A stretch of 64,000 nt of DNA from Takakia lepidozioides. Its lineage: Eukaryota; Streptophyta; Takakiopsida; Takakiales; Takakiaceae. Below are positions 35,201 through 44,694 of the stretch, one piece after another. The notes under the pieces were generated by a model, which did no database searches, was not told the origin of the DNA, and was given only the letters and a program-made list of their open reading frames with translations. The position numbers and the translations under genes were made by a program. Positions within the stretch are counted from its first letter, which is position 1, and every line of letters starts with the position of its first letter. The stretch lies in assembly GCA_030704615.1 (NCBI GenBank), contig CM060731.1, forward strand, positions 38,378,001 through 38,442,000. The letters run 5' to 3'.

Positions 35201-38200
35201 GAGGAAGGTAAGGCTACGGCAAACAACGTCTTATGAGTACATTTCTCTTAAGAGGAAGGGGCAGACCCCATGTCAAACTTAAATCTAATTTGTGTACCTT
35301 GGGCCCTTTGGCCTCCCGCCGCACAATGAATTTCTTCGTTTCTTTTGTTTGTGTCTCTGTGTCTCTGTTTGTCACTGTGCCGAAGTAGTTCTATGGTTCT
35401 GTTCTGTTCTGTGTCCCTTGGGTCCTATTCCTCCTTCAGACGTAATTGTTTTCTTTTCCTTCTTCCTTTCTTCCTCTCTGTCTCAGATGAAAGATATAAC
35501 TTAGTATATAAGGGGACAATTCTATATGCCATGGTCGAAGTACACCTTTTGCAGTACTTCTGGGCTCAAAGTTACCCCGAGCACTCAGCAACTGTGTGGC
35601 AATGGGTTTCCTCTATATCATTATTATGGATAGGGAAGTAAGGTGAAGGAAGTAAAGCTTCCACCACTAATGCATCAATGAAAGTACAATTCACATATGA
35701 AGCCTGAGCTGCTTCTTGGACATGCTGGATGACATAGGGCAGAAGGAGATGGACATTGCAAAACTACATGAGGACTACAAGATAGAGATTGGAAGAGTTC
35801 AAGATGAAGCCAAACTCCAGCGCAAAACACTTACAGATGGATTCCAGAAGGAAATTCAACAACTACAGAAGACACTGGCAGGTGTCCGAGACTTTCAAAA
35901 AAGACAGGTATGTGTCAGTGACCCAGCAAAAGAAGTACCCATTCAGTCAGTAAGTAATTGGATTTTTCCCTTCTAATGTGCTAGCAAACCCTTGTCTCCC
36001 AATCATGGTACTCTATAACTTCATTTGGTGGTGCAGCATACCATTCTTTCTCTAGGCTTCCTGTGGATATTATAGAGTTGCATTGTTCTTTCTTTACCTC
36101 TCTTCTGTAGTTTTTTGTCCAGAGGTTTGATATCAGCATCTCAACTTTGAGCTCTGAATTCCAGATAGGGCCTCAGCACAAACACTAAAAGATACACCCT
36201 GACACTCTTTAGCCCCTCATAGCCCCGAGAGGATGCCTGGAGATTAAGCCCTTCTCTCTCCCTCTTTCTATTTGTCTTTTGTTATTGCGCACATTCTATG
36301 TCTTTCTTTCTTTAGATCTGTCTTCAGAGACTGCTCATTACTGTTAGGTTTGAAGACCGGAAATGCTTGGCAGCCCACCTATCAGGCACTCCAGCTGCGT
36401 GGTACTCTTCCTGTACAGCTACAAGGCTGCCATGTAACTGTGGCTATAAGCCGAAGTGCTTGACAAGTGGTACCTCGATTATGGATCCATATGGTTGTTC
36501 AAACGGAACAGCTACAGGTCAAAGAGGGCAAAAGAGAAATGAAATGAAATGAATGGTACTTTATAACGACTGCGGAAACAAAGATGGAGAGAGAAAGATG
36601 GAGAGAAATGACATGGTACTATGTAACGTCTGCGGAGAGCTCAAAGAGCTTATGGGACAAAATCGGAAAAAACATTGAGAGAGGAAAGAAAACCAGAGCG
36701 AAAGATGGAGAACTATGCATCCGACTGAGCCACACATGCATCCTTCATTGGTAATGGTTATTTGTTTTGGGGAATGTCAGATTGAGGTGGAGACAGCAAT
36801 GGAGGCAGCAATAAAAGAGGCAGCAGAAATGCGACAGAAGATGGCAGATTTATTGCCTGGCTATGAGCGCAAGTATTTTGAGCAAGTCAGAAACTTGACA
36901 AAACTCTTTTTCTCTCTTTAACAAAATATGATTCCTCTTACTTAGACTACGGAGCAACTTATGCACATGGGCTTAGCTCCGAAATGTGCTATGGCAGTCT
37001 TCACACTTGTGGCAGTGGTTAACTGCTGACCAGGAACTGGTTAGAAATTGCATTCCACCTACTCAGAAAATTACATTGTCTGTTTGTTGCATAAGTTGTA
37101 GTTCGATGAATCCTTAGCCACTTTTCTGGCAAATGCCTGTGAACCTAATAGCAGTGTTTGCTGAAACAGTCCAACAACAGTTTTTAAAGTTCTAAAAAAC
37201 AATCCCCATACCATCATATGGACTCAAAAGACGGTATGGTGATGTGCAGTGTGCCAAACATAAAGAGGACTATGAGCGCAAGCTCGTGAAAATCATGGAG
37301 ACTTTTAGGGAAGAGATTGAGGACCGGATTGGTTCCCGAATCCACCAGGTTCTTGGAGAGGTATCCTCCAGCTTTATGTGTGTTTCACATTCATATATGC
37401 TTTGTGTCTTCATGAAATTACAACCGTGGCAAGCCCACCCTGCAAAGCGCAGGAGTGAACAAACTTATCTTCTGTCGGCCATTTGTGCCTACTGTGCAGA
37501 CATAATGGAGTTTTCTTTGTGTTTTTCTCTTTTTTCCTCTTCTTTTCCTGGCACTCCTTTGTGCAATGGTTGGGGTTTGATGTGTGCTTTGGTTTCTTCT
37601 GCTGTCCCATGGACCCTCTGGGCCTCCAGTGGGCACATTGACTAACGGTTTTTCTCGTGTCTCCCTCTCTGTTGCCCGAGTGATAGCAACCAAGCATGGC
37701 ACCCTGAAATTGCAATGTATTAGCTGGCAAGACATAAGGAAAGTAGAGTCATTCCCATAATGTAAAACGAGCCACAAACTCTCAGCGACCTGCCATCCAG
37801 CTGGGTTCAAAGTTGAAAAACCATATAGTGCACCGAAGTATTACAAGTGAAAGATGCAAGATAAATCCAATACAGATGATGTATCATCGTATGGATGGCT
37901 GCAGAATGCTGTACTAGTGGAGGAGATAGATGTGCACACTAAGACAACAACTGAGCTTCAGATTGAGAAAGAAAAATTTGAAACTGTGAGTGTTACATTG
38001 AGGCTCGATATTGAGTTACTGCGTCAGGCTGAGGTCCTGCATGTGAAGCGTAACAGATACCAGGCCCGTGCCATTCAAGGCAGTGAGAGTAAGGTATTCT
38101 TTCTCCCCGGTCTCTGCCTCTGTCATCACCACACTTGTCGTCTCTATTTCTACCTCATGTCTCTTGCTTACGGCATATCAATTGGCCCACCTTATGAGAT

Positions 38201-39478
38201 ATTGCAACTAAAGTATAAATACCCCTGGTGACTGGATCAATCCTGGGATTACACATGTTGAGCATGACAGATGACTGTGATTCTTTCCACCTGATACTTA
38301 GAAGTACTGCGAGTAAGATATTTATGTTGCAATGTATCTTAAACAAAGTCTTCGTGAATCATTTGACGAGAACAATTTCCATGTTGTGATGATCTCCACA
38401 CTCATGTTAAATAGAGGCTCCATTTTAGAACTTACATGATGACCACCAGAAAAAAACAGACAATTCGTGCAAATGAGCAGGTCCACAATTTGGAGAATAG
38501 TTTGAGGCAAGTAATACGGCAATACAGTGAAGAGAGACGTCTTCTCCAAGAGAAGCACAACTATGTGGTTGCTGAGCTCCGGTCTGAGCAACAGGTTAGC
38601 TCAATCAGCATTTCTGGGCTGTCAACTAAACCTTTCATGTCCATAGGGGGAGTGGACTTTCTCAGAGGATGTTGTTGTAGTTTTGTTTCCGCACAGCAAT
38701 ACTTTTAATGCTCCTAAGGAGATTCAAATAAGTGAGTGTAATGGAGGCGAGGGAAAGATTGTTGATCTTTTGCGGTGCATCAGCCTGTTCCTCAACGACA
38801 GGTAACTGACAAGAGTCAAAGGGAAACCAAAACACTTCCATTTGCACGCAGAAACTGAAGAGCATGGTATTGCAAAAAGCACGAGAGCTTAAGAAGTTCA
38901 GGCATCTGGCGCAGCACGTTCTCCGCCAACGTGGTGAAGTTGAGCTCTTCCTCATCGACTCTATCCAATTTGTGAAGAACCAGGTTCAACATCAGATGCC
39001 GAGATCCCAGACGCAGGCCTCCAACATGACTGAGGAAGGGGATCAAAGAGGCAATGCAAACCACAAGTCGGGAGACCACTCTGCAACACACCGTTTGACT
39101 GCAATTCGTCCATCCGAATCCTGGCCTGGGTCGGGCCCATACACCAAGCTGCCACCCAAGTCTATGACCAGATCTCCGGAGGGCGAACCAACTGATGCTG
39201 CAAAAGGCAGAAGAAAGGAGGAGTTTCTGGAGTACCTTAGCAAGGTTGACGAGGACAATCAGATGGACAATCTGGATGACTTGGGAGAAACAGTACTACT
39301 CCCTGAGAGGATCTTGCCCAAGATCGACATCTCAGAGCTTTCTTGGCCAGACAGGGAGAAGGTCTTGAGGTACTTGTTCAAGAAAATCAATACTGCTCAC
39401 CAGGCTGGTGGGGACACGCGAAGATCAACCCAGTTCGCAAGCGGCTATACAAGTGCCGCTGGCAGAACTATTGTATAG
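32942..39478 (+). CDS. Coiled-coil basal-body/axonemal protein, BBOF1 (CCDC176)-like
   Basis: Exon-like segments on the plus strand are 32942-about 33030, 33638-33733, 35048-35128, about 35709-35907, 36781-36885, 37250-37360, 37905-38093, about 38450-38594 and 38852-39478. Most have clean GT-AG borders and phase 0. They encode an almost continuous coiled coil, for example INKLIQENEAIQEHFKKREG, LQRKTLTDGFQKEIQQLQKT and LRLDIELLRQAEVLHVKRNR. The last exon carries ARELKKFRHLAQHVLRQRGE and, near the end, LSWPDREKVLRYLFKKIN, both like animal and algal BBOF1/CCDC176, a protein of motile-cilium basal bodies and axonemes. In a plant this implies flagellated sperm. Two joins do not keep frame with my borders: before 35709, and before 38450, where an A-run occurs. 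The first exon is tentative. Another ciliary coiled-coil family is possible. Confidence 0.65.
33785..33865 (+). repeat. LINE-A 3' tail in a BBOF1-like gene intron
   Basis: This short 5'-truncated LINE-A end carries TTATAAAGTACCACTGCATT and a CATTTCATTTC tail. It is immediately followed by the LINE-B fragment at 33885. Further LINE-A tails in this gene's introns are at about 34825-34875 (+) and, inverted, at 36530-36690. Confidence 0.7.
33885..34510 (+). mobile_element. LINE-B 3' fragment with tail
   Basis: This 5'-truncated copy of LINE-B lies in the intron before 35048. Its frame encodes KTSLNFFPACDMGKAIMDDL, the zinc knuckle DCKCPLCGQPEDNIHFLIHC and LLGPSYWAYQT, then a stop at about 34249. 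An untranslated tail follows, ending in ACGGCAAACAGTCTTATGAG and TACATTCTCTCTCT. A second, shorter copy of the same tail follows directly at 34455-34510. It is the clearest copy here for defining the LINE-B 3' end. Confidence 0.8.
35138..35250 (+). repeat. (CT)n tract plus LINE-B tail
   Basis: About 29 CT units start just after the donor at 35129 and run into a truncated LINE-B 3' end (GGCTACGGCAAACAACGTCT, then TATGAGTACATTTCTCTTAA). Together with 4650-4694 this links the CT microsatellites to LINE-B insertion. Confidence 0.75.
36530..36690 (-). repeat. Two inverted LINE-A 3' tails
   Basis: On the minus strand these read as the LINE-A ending: TCCCATAAGCTCTTTGAGCT, then CGCAGACGTTAC-like sequence and a CATTT tail. 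Two truncated copies lie side by side, antisense to the BBOF1-like gene, in the intron before 36781. Confidence 0.7.
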
Positions 39479-39939
39479 AATTTCTCCATAACAACACAAC
39501 ACGTCCTTCACAACTTACCTCATGAGGCTGCATGAATGTGTTGGAGAGACAGAAGCAATAAGTAAACTAAACACTCCTCCTCACATTTCCATCAAAGGAA
39601 AGAAGAAAACGCTTGCCATTGCCCACCAACATGAAACCCACGGAGCTTATGATATCAACAATAAACATGGACACAAATGTGAAGAGACAGGCTAACCCCA
39701 TTCTTCCTCTACTGCCCACATGTTGGTAGGCATGAACTTGTGTCCCTAGCTGTCTAAAGTCAGAACCCACATGCACCCATTATGCATTCTCCTTTTTAAT
39801 CTTCCAAGCACTTGGTAGCAATCATTCCTCATCACTTTTGAAAAGAAAAGAATGGAAAGGAAAGGGTGTTCATCATCTACTTTTGCAATCTATGAAATGA
39901 GGCTTTTAAGTTCATCACTTATATCTCACCATCAACAAC
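39479..39939. other. Downstream region of the BBOF1-like gene, up to the MULE target site
   Basis: No gene was recognised. The 9-bp left target duplication ATCAACAAC of the MULE is at 39931-39939. The element therefore inserted about 450 bp past the stop codon of the BBOF1-like gene. Confidence 0.6.
39931..39939 (+). repeat. Left target site duplication of the MULE
   Basis: ATCAACAAC lies directly outside the left terminal inverted repeat and is repeated exactly at 57398-57406. Nine bases is the standard duplication length for Mutator-superfamily insertions. Confidence 0.93.
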
Positions 39940-40190
39940 GGAAGATAATAGGAATAATGTAAGAACTTAATGCAAGCGCGTCAGGACGGTCCAGCCCTAA
40001 CACCCGTACCGCCGGTTCTTCGCATCCGGCAGACATCGAAAGGCAGCCGGCTGGGCTCGGTCAATCCCTCCCCACCCCCGCCCTCATCCCATTGGCGTCG
40101 TCGTTCTGCGACACCAGTCCGCCCGCTTCCAGCAGTCCGCCAATTCCCTGTAACCCCTGCCCCGGATTCAACCATCACCCCCATGTAACC
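39940..40190 (+). repeat. Left terminal inverted repeat
   Basis: It begins GGAAGATAATAGGAATAATG. The first 45 bases are identical to the reverse complement of 57353-57397. After that, similarity continues to about 40190 with small insertions and deletions, including the shared block AGGCAGCCGGCTGGGCTCGG and the Pro-codon-like CCCTCCCCACCCCCGCCC. Confidence 0.92.
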
Positions 40191-42318
40191 CTCTGTAATT
40201 CCGCCGAGTGTAACCATATAACCCCATGACCCTCTATAACCCTCACCACCATGTAACCCTCTGTAACCCATGTAACCCTCTATAACACCGCAGAGTGTCA
40301 CCCCCACCCCTATGTAACCCTCACTCCATGTAACCCTATGTAACCCTTTGTAACCCATGTAATCCTCTGTGACCCTCTGTAACCCATGTAACCCTCTGTG
40401 ACCCTTTGTAACCCTCACCACCATGTAACCCTCTGTAACACCGCAGAGTGTCACCCTCGCCCGTTTGTAACCCTCACTCCATGTAACCCTCTCTGACCCT
40501 CTGTAACCCTCTGTAACACCGCAGAGTGTCACCCTTGCCACCATGTAACCCTCCGTAACCCTCACAAACCCTCTGTAACACCGCAGAGTGTCACCCTCAT
40601 CCCATGTAACCCTCACTCCATGTAACCCTCACAAACCCTCTGTGGCTCTGTAACCCATGTAACCCTCTGTAACCCATGTAACCCTCTGTGACCCTTTGTA
40701 ACCCTCACCACCATGTAACCCTCTGTAACACCGCAGAGTGTCACCCTCACCTCTATGTAACCCTCTCTGACCCTCTGTAACCCGCACCACCATGTAACCC
40801 TCTGTAACCCATGTAACCCTTTGTGACCCTCTATATCCCTCACCGGGTGTAACCCTTACCACCATGTAACCCTCTGTAACACCGCAGAGTGTCACCCTCG
40901 CCACCATGTAACCCTCCATAACCCTCACAAACCCTCTGTGACACCGCAGAGTGTCACCCTCATCCCCATGTAACCCTCACAAACCCTCTGTGGCTCTGTA
41001 ACCCATGTAACCCATGTAACCCTCTGTAACACCGCGGAGTATCACCCTCATCCCTTATGTAACCCTCACTCCATGTAACCCTCTGTAACCCATGTAACCC
41101 TCTTCGACCCTCTATATCCCTCACCAGGTGTAACCCTTACCACCATGTAACCCTCTTTAACACCGCAGAGTGTCACCCTCGCCACCATGTAACCCTCCGT
41201 AACCCTCACAAACCCTCTGTGACACCGCAGAGTGTCACCCTCATCCCCATGTAACCCTCACAAACCCTCTGTGGCTCTGTAACCTATGTAACCCTCTGTA
41301 ACACCGCGGAGTGTCACCCTCACCCCTTATGTAACCCTCTGTAACCCATGTAACCCTCTGTGACCCTTTGTAACCCTCTGTAACACCGCAGAGTGTCACC
41401 CTCACCCCTATGTACCCCTCATTCCATGTAACCCTCTCTGACCCTCTGTAACCCTCACCACCATGTAACTCTCTGTAACCCATGTAACCCTCTGTGACCC
41501 TCTATATCCCTCACCAGGTGTAACCCTTACCACCATGTAACCCTCTGTAACACCGCAGAGTGTCACCCTCGCCACCATGTAACCCTCACTCCATGTAACC
41601 CTCACAAACCCTCTGTGGCTCTGTAACCCATGTAACCCTCTGTAACACTGTAGAGTGTCGCCCTCACCCCTTATGTAACCCTCACTCCATGTAACCCTCT
41701 GTAACCCATGTAACCCTCTGTGACCCTTTGTAACCCTCACCACCATGTAACCCTCTGTAACACCGCAGAGTGTAACCCTCACCCCTATGTACCCCTCATT
41801 CCATGTAACCCTCTCTGACCCTCTGTAACCCTCACCACCATGTAACCCTCTGTAACCCATGTAACCCTCTGTGACCCTCTATATCCCTCACCAGGTGTAA
41901 CCCTTACCACCATGTAACCCTCTGTAACACCACAGAGTGTCACCCTCGCCACCATGTAACCCTCACTCCATGTAACCCTCACAAACCCTCTGTGGCTCTG
42001 TAACCCATGTAACCCTCTGTAACATTGCAGAGTGTCGCCCTTACCCCTTATGTAACCCTCTGTAACCCATGTAACCCTCTGTGACCCTTTGTAACCCTCA
42101 CCACCATGTAACCCTCACTCCATGTAACCCTCTCTGACCCTCTGTAACCCTCACCACCATGTAACCCGCTGTAACCCATGTAACCCTCTGTAACACCGCA
42201 GAGTGTCACCGTCACCCCTATGTAACCCTCACTCCATGTAACCCTCTCTGACCCTCTGTAACCCTCACCACCATGTAACCCGCTGTAACCCATGTAACCC
42301 TCTGTAACACCGCAGAGT
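40187..42318 (+). repeat. Left subterminal array of TGTAACCC-type units
   Basis: About 2.1 kb consist almost entirely of ATGTAACCCTC, CTGTAACCC, CTCTGACCC and ACACCGCAGAGTGTCACCC words, with no unique sequence. The words are arranged in a larger unit of a few hundred bases that recurs, for example the ACCGCAGAGTGTCACCCTC block. The array is the mirror image of the right-hand array: the left reads TGTAACCC where the right reads GGGTTACA on the same strand. Such subterminal repeats in transposons usually bind transposase; here that is inference. Confidence 0.9.
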
Positions 42319-42475
42319 GTACATCATACACGTGTAAACTATCCGACAGCCGAATGGAGGTTTAAATAGAGGCCGAAACCCTAATTTGCTCTCTCCATCC
42401 GTTTTTCAGATTCCTCACTTTTTTTTTTGCTTTGGGGCATCAGCTTTCTGCAATTCCCATGGCGCCCAATCGGCT

Positions 42476-42910
42476 TCACACATCAATGCGAAAGATTTGT
42501 AGTTCATTTAGTTCAGTATCGTCATCCCAGCAACATACAAGACAACGCTTTCCGCGCAACGATCCGTCAAATCTATTACTACGGTTTTCTCTACGATTGA
42601 TACGGTTGTCTCTATTCTTTTTCTTTCTCAATGTCATTCTTGTTGTTTTGTCACCGTCCCCGATGGCTATGGTATTCCTAAGATCCGCATTAGGAAAGGG
42701 TTTTGTTTCTTTCGGTCTAGCCATGCAAGCAGCCGCTCATTTGACGGGGTGCCCATTCACTCTCCTCTCGTGTATCTTTTGTTCACACACCAGCCGGGGC
42801 AGCCTACTCATCGCTATTATGGATGCAATACGTATCGAATCATGCGTGTTTTGCAAGCACTGTCAACCGGTTACATGTCTGATGGTTTATATGACTACCT
42901 CACGTGTGCT
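42476..42910 (-). pseudogene. Degenerate antisense copy of the MULE zinc-finger gene
   Basis: On the minus strand the sequence reads AACMARPKETKPFPNADLRN, matching AACMARPKGTKPFPDAELKH in the zinc-finger gene at 43623. Just before this part an in-frame TGA interrupts the copy, and the finger itself is not recognisable. After about 25 conserved residues it runs into an unrelated Arg/Asn-rich stretch (RKKKNRDNRINRRENRSNRF). It is therefore a broken, inverted duplicate within the element. Confidence 0.65.
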
Positions 42911-43622
42911 ATGGTTACACACAGGGGGTTACACGGTGTTTTCTTTCTCAATACATGCTGGCTTGGTAGACGGTTTAGTAATGGAGGTTTAGATGGGGTT
43001 GACATGTTTGATGGGTTACGTGGATGTTGCGCTCGCGGAGCCACATAGGCTAGGGTTACATGGGTGGGGCATTACATTGACCATGTTTACCTGGAGGTTG
43101 CATACTAATGGTTTGATATGACAGGGTTACATCGATGTTGTGTTCGGGAGTCACATAGACTAGGGGTACATGAGGTTGTGACGAAGGGTTACATCATATG
43201 TGGGTACCTGACGGAGGGTTACACTCGACGTGCCTGGCATGCGGGTAACGGCCGGTTTGTCGCGCTCACAAGTGTAGGGTTACGGGTTACACTCCGCTAT
43301 TCCGGGTGACACCGGGATTGCAACTCATACACGTGTGAGTCAGTGCGGATATAATTGATTGCAAGCCGCCAGATTTTAATGAACCGCCGTCTTTCGCTTA
43401 ACCGACGTGCCTTACGGGTGACATCTAGCTAGCTTCGTTCTTCGTTCTTTGATCATTGTTCAGTTTTCCCCTTCTCGCAGCCTTTCCTATTCTTCCTGCA
43501 CTCCTTGTTGTGCGTGCTCCCTGTTGTGCGTTCTTCGGAATTCTCTTGGTCTTGGTCTTTTCTTGTCTTGTCTTTTCTTGCTCTTGCTCTTCTCTTCTCT
43601 TCTGTCAGCTTTTTCTTTTGTC
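42911..43622. other. MULE spacer with scattered GGGTTACA units
   Basis: Between the pseudogene and the zinc-finger gene, GGGTTACA and GGGTGACA occur repeatedly (43050-43310), separated by unique sequence, on the strand opposite to the left array. A pyrimidine-rich leader (43440-43620) precedes the start codon of the next gene. Confidence 0.6.
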
Positions 43623-44168
43623 ATGGCTGATTGTTATTTGTTCCCTGGAGAGGCTACTATTCCATTTGATCACTTGAAAAGGGATGGCGAACGAGTTCGC
43701 TTCTGGTACACTGAGCATGAGCATGCTACAATGATCGCGTACTGCCACACCAGGTGTAGAGAGGCCAAGGTGGAGGGAGCAAAGGGCCGGCCTAAGTTCA
43801 AATGTCCTTATTGTGGGGCAGTAAAGGTAGATAAGAGCAGATTGAATCGGCATATTGTCGATGGAACGGCCGCATGTATGGCCAGACCGAAAGGAACAAA
43901 ACCGTTTCCTGATGCGGAGCTCAAGCATGCCATGGCTGTTGAAAATGTGATGAATTCTGTTCCAGCTTCTTCTGTTGATGCATATCATGCATGGATTCTG
44001 CAAAATAGGGTGGCTTTGGGTGAGATTGCAGATCCTATTGAAGTGCCTGCTGTTGTACCTTCTTCGGCTATTTCTGCTACAGAGGTTCCATCTTCTGGTG
44101 CTCCTGCTGTTTCTGTCCCTGGTCCTTCTATTCGGCAGGTTTTAACGAGAGAGACAAGCGGCGATTGA
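43623..44168 (+). CDS. Single zinc-finger protein of the MULE, 181 residues
   Basis: The frame begins MADCYLFPGEATIPFDHLKR and holds one C2H2/C2HC-type finger at about residues 60-85 (KFKCPYCGAVKVDKSRLNRH, followed by a possible Cys ligand in TAAC). It continues with MARPKGTKPF and a Ser/Pro/Val-rich tail. A BED/C2H2-type DNA-binding role is plausible, perhaps on the element's own repeats, but that is inference. The next 300 bp (44169-44470) stay open in two frames, one reading FPNVNEKGFWPAFQEFVARG. The gene may therefore continue by splicing, possibly into the protease gene as its N-terminus. The ATG was chosen because it follows a pyrimidine-rich leader and opens the conserved part. Confidence 0.65.
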   Translation: MADCYLFPGEATIPFDHLKRDGERVRFWYTEHEHATMIAYCHTRCREAKVEGAKGRPKFKCPYCGAVKVDKSRLNRHIVDGTAACMARPKGTKPFPDAELKHAMAVENVMNSVPASSVDAYHAWILQNRVALGEIADPIEVPAVVPSSAISATEVPSSGAPAVSVPGPSIRQVLTRETSGD

Positions 44169-44694
44169 GCCCGCCTCTACCTGTCCCTATTGCAAAGAAA
44201 ATCAACATTGGAAACCGGGGAAACCGGAGCTCAAGGTTCATCTTGCGAAAGCGAACTCCAGGCTCAATCCTTCTGCTACCGCATGGCCTTATTCCTCAGT
44301 TCCCATTTCCGAATGTCAATGAGAAGGGGTTTTGGCCGGCATTCCAAGAATTTGTTGCGCGAGGCGAGGGCGCAGTCCATGCGACAGCTGCAAAATCAAG
44401 TTGGGTTCTATCGACAGACAATCAAGTTGGATTCCCTGCCATTTCTCTGTTTTTCAAATTTTGGGCTGTTGTCTATCCATGTAACCCCTTGTGTTACCCC
44501 CCCTGTCTCTCCTGTGGCGTGTAACCCAGAGTGTAACCCACCTACAGAGGACCCCTTTTAAAAACCCCTATGGTGTGTAACCCACCTCTGTGTAACCCCG
44601 TGTAGCCCATCTTGTTTGTAACCCATTTTCATGTGTAACCCCTCGTGCTGTAACCCTTTTTCTCTGGTGTAACCCCTCACGCTGTATTGCGCAG
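44169..44694 (+). other. Possible exon followed by an octamer-filled intron
   Basis: Positions 44169-44440 are open in two plus-strand frames, with protein-like sequence but an undecided frame. From about 44478 to 44690 the sequence is rich in GTGTAACCC units and ends in TTGCGCAG, which fits an intron whose acceptor leads into the protease gene at 44695. Confidence 0.45.

Noticed and set aside
39981-42293. Minus-strand open frames of 65-211 codons rich in GYMVVRVT-type repeats
   Set aside because: They are translations of the subterminal repeat array. The period keeps stops rare. There is no start context, no domain, and the same peptides arise from the right array.
40187-42318. CRISPR-like array of short repeats and spacers
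   Set aside because: Repeats are degenerate, spacers are themselves repeated, there are no cas genes, and the context is a eukaryotic transposon.
42432-42992. Plus-strand frame of 186 codons with hydrophobic stretches
   Set aside because: It is antisense to the degenerate zinc-finger copy, whose minus-strand peptide matches a gene 1 kb away.
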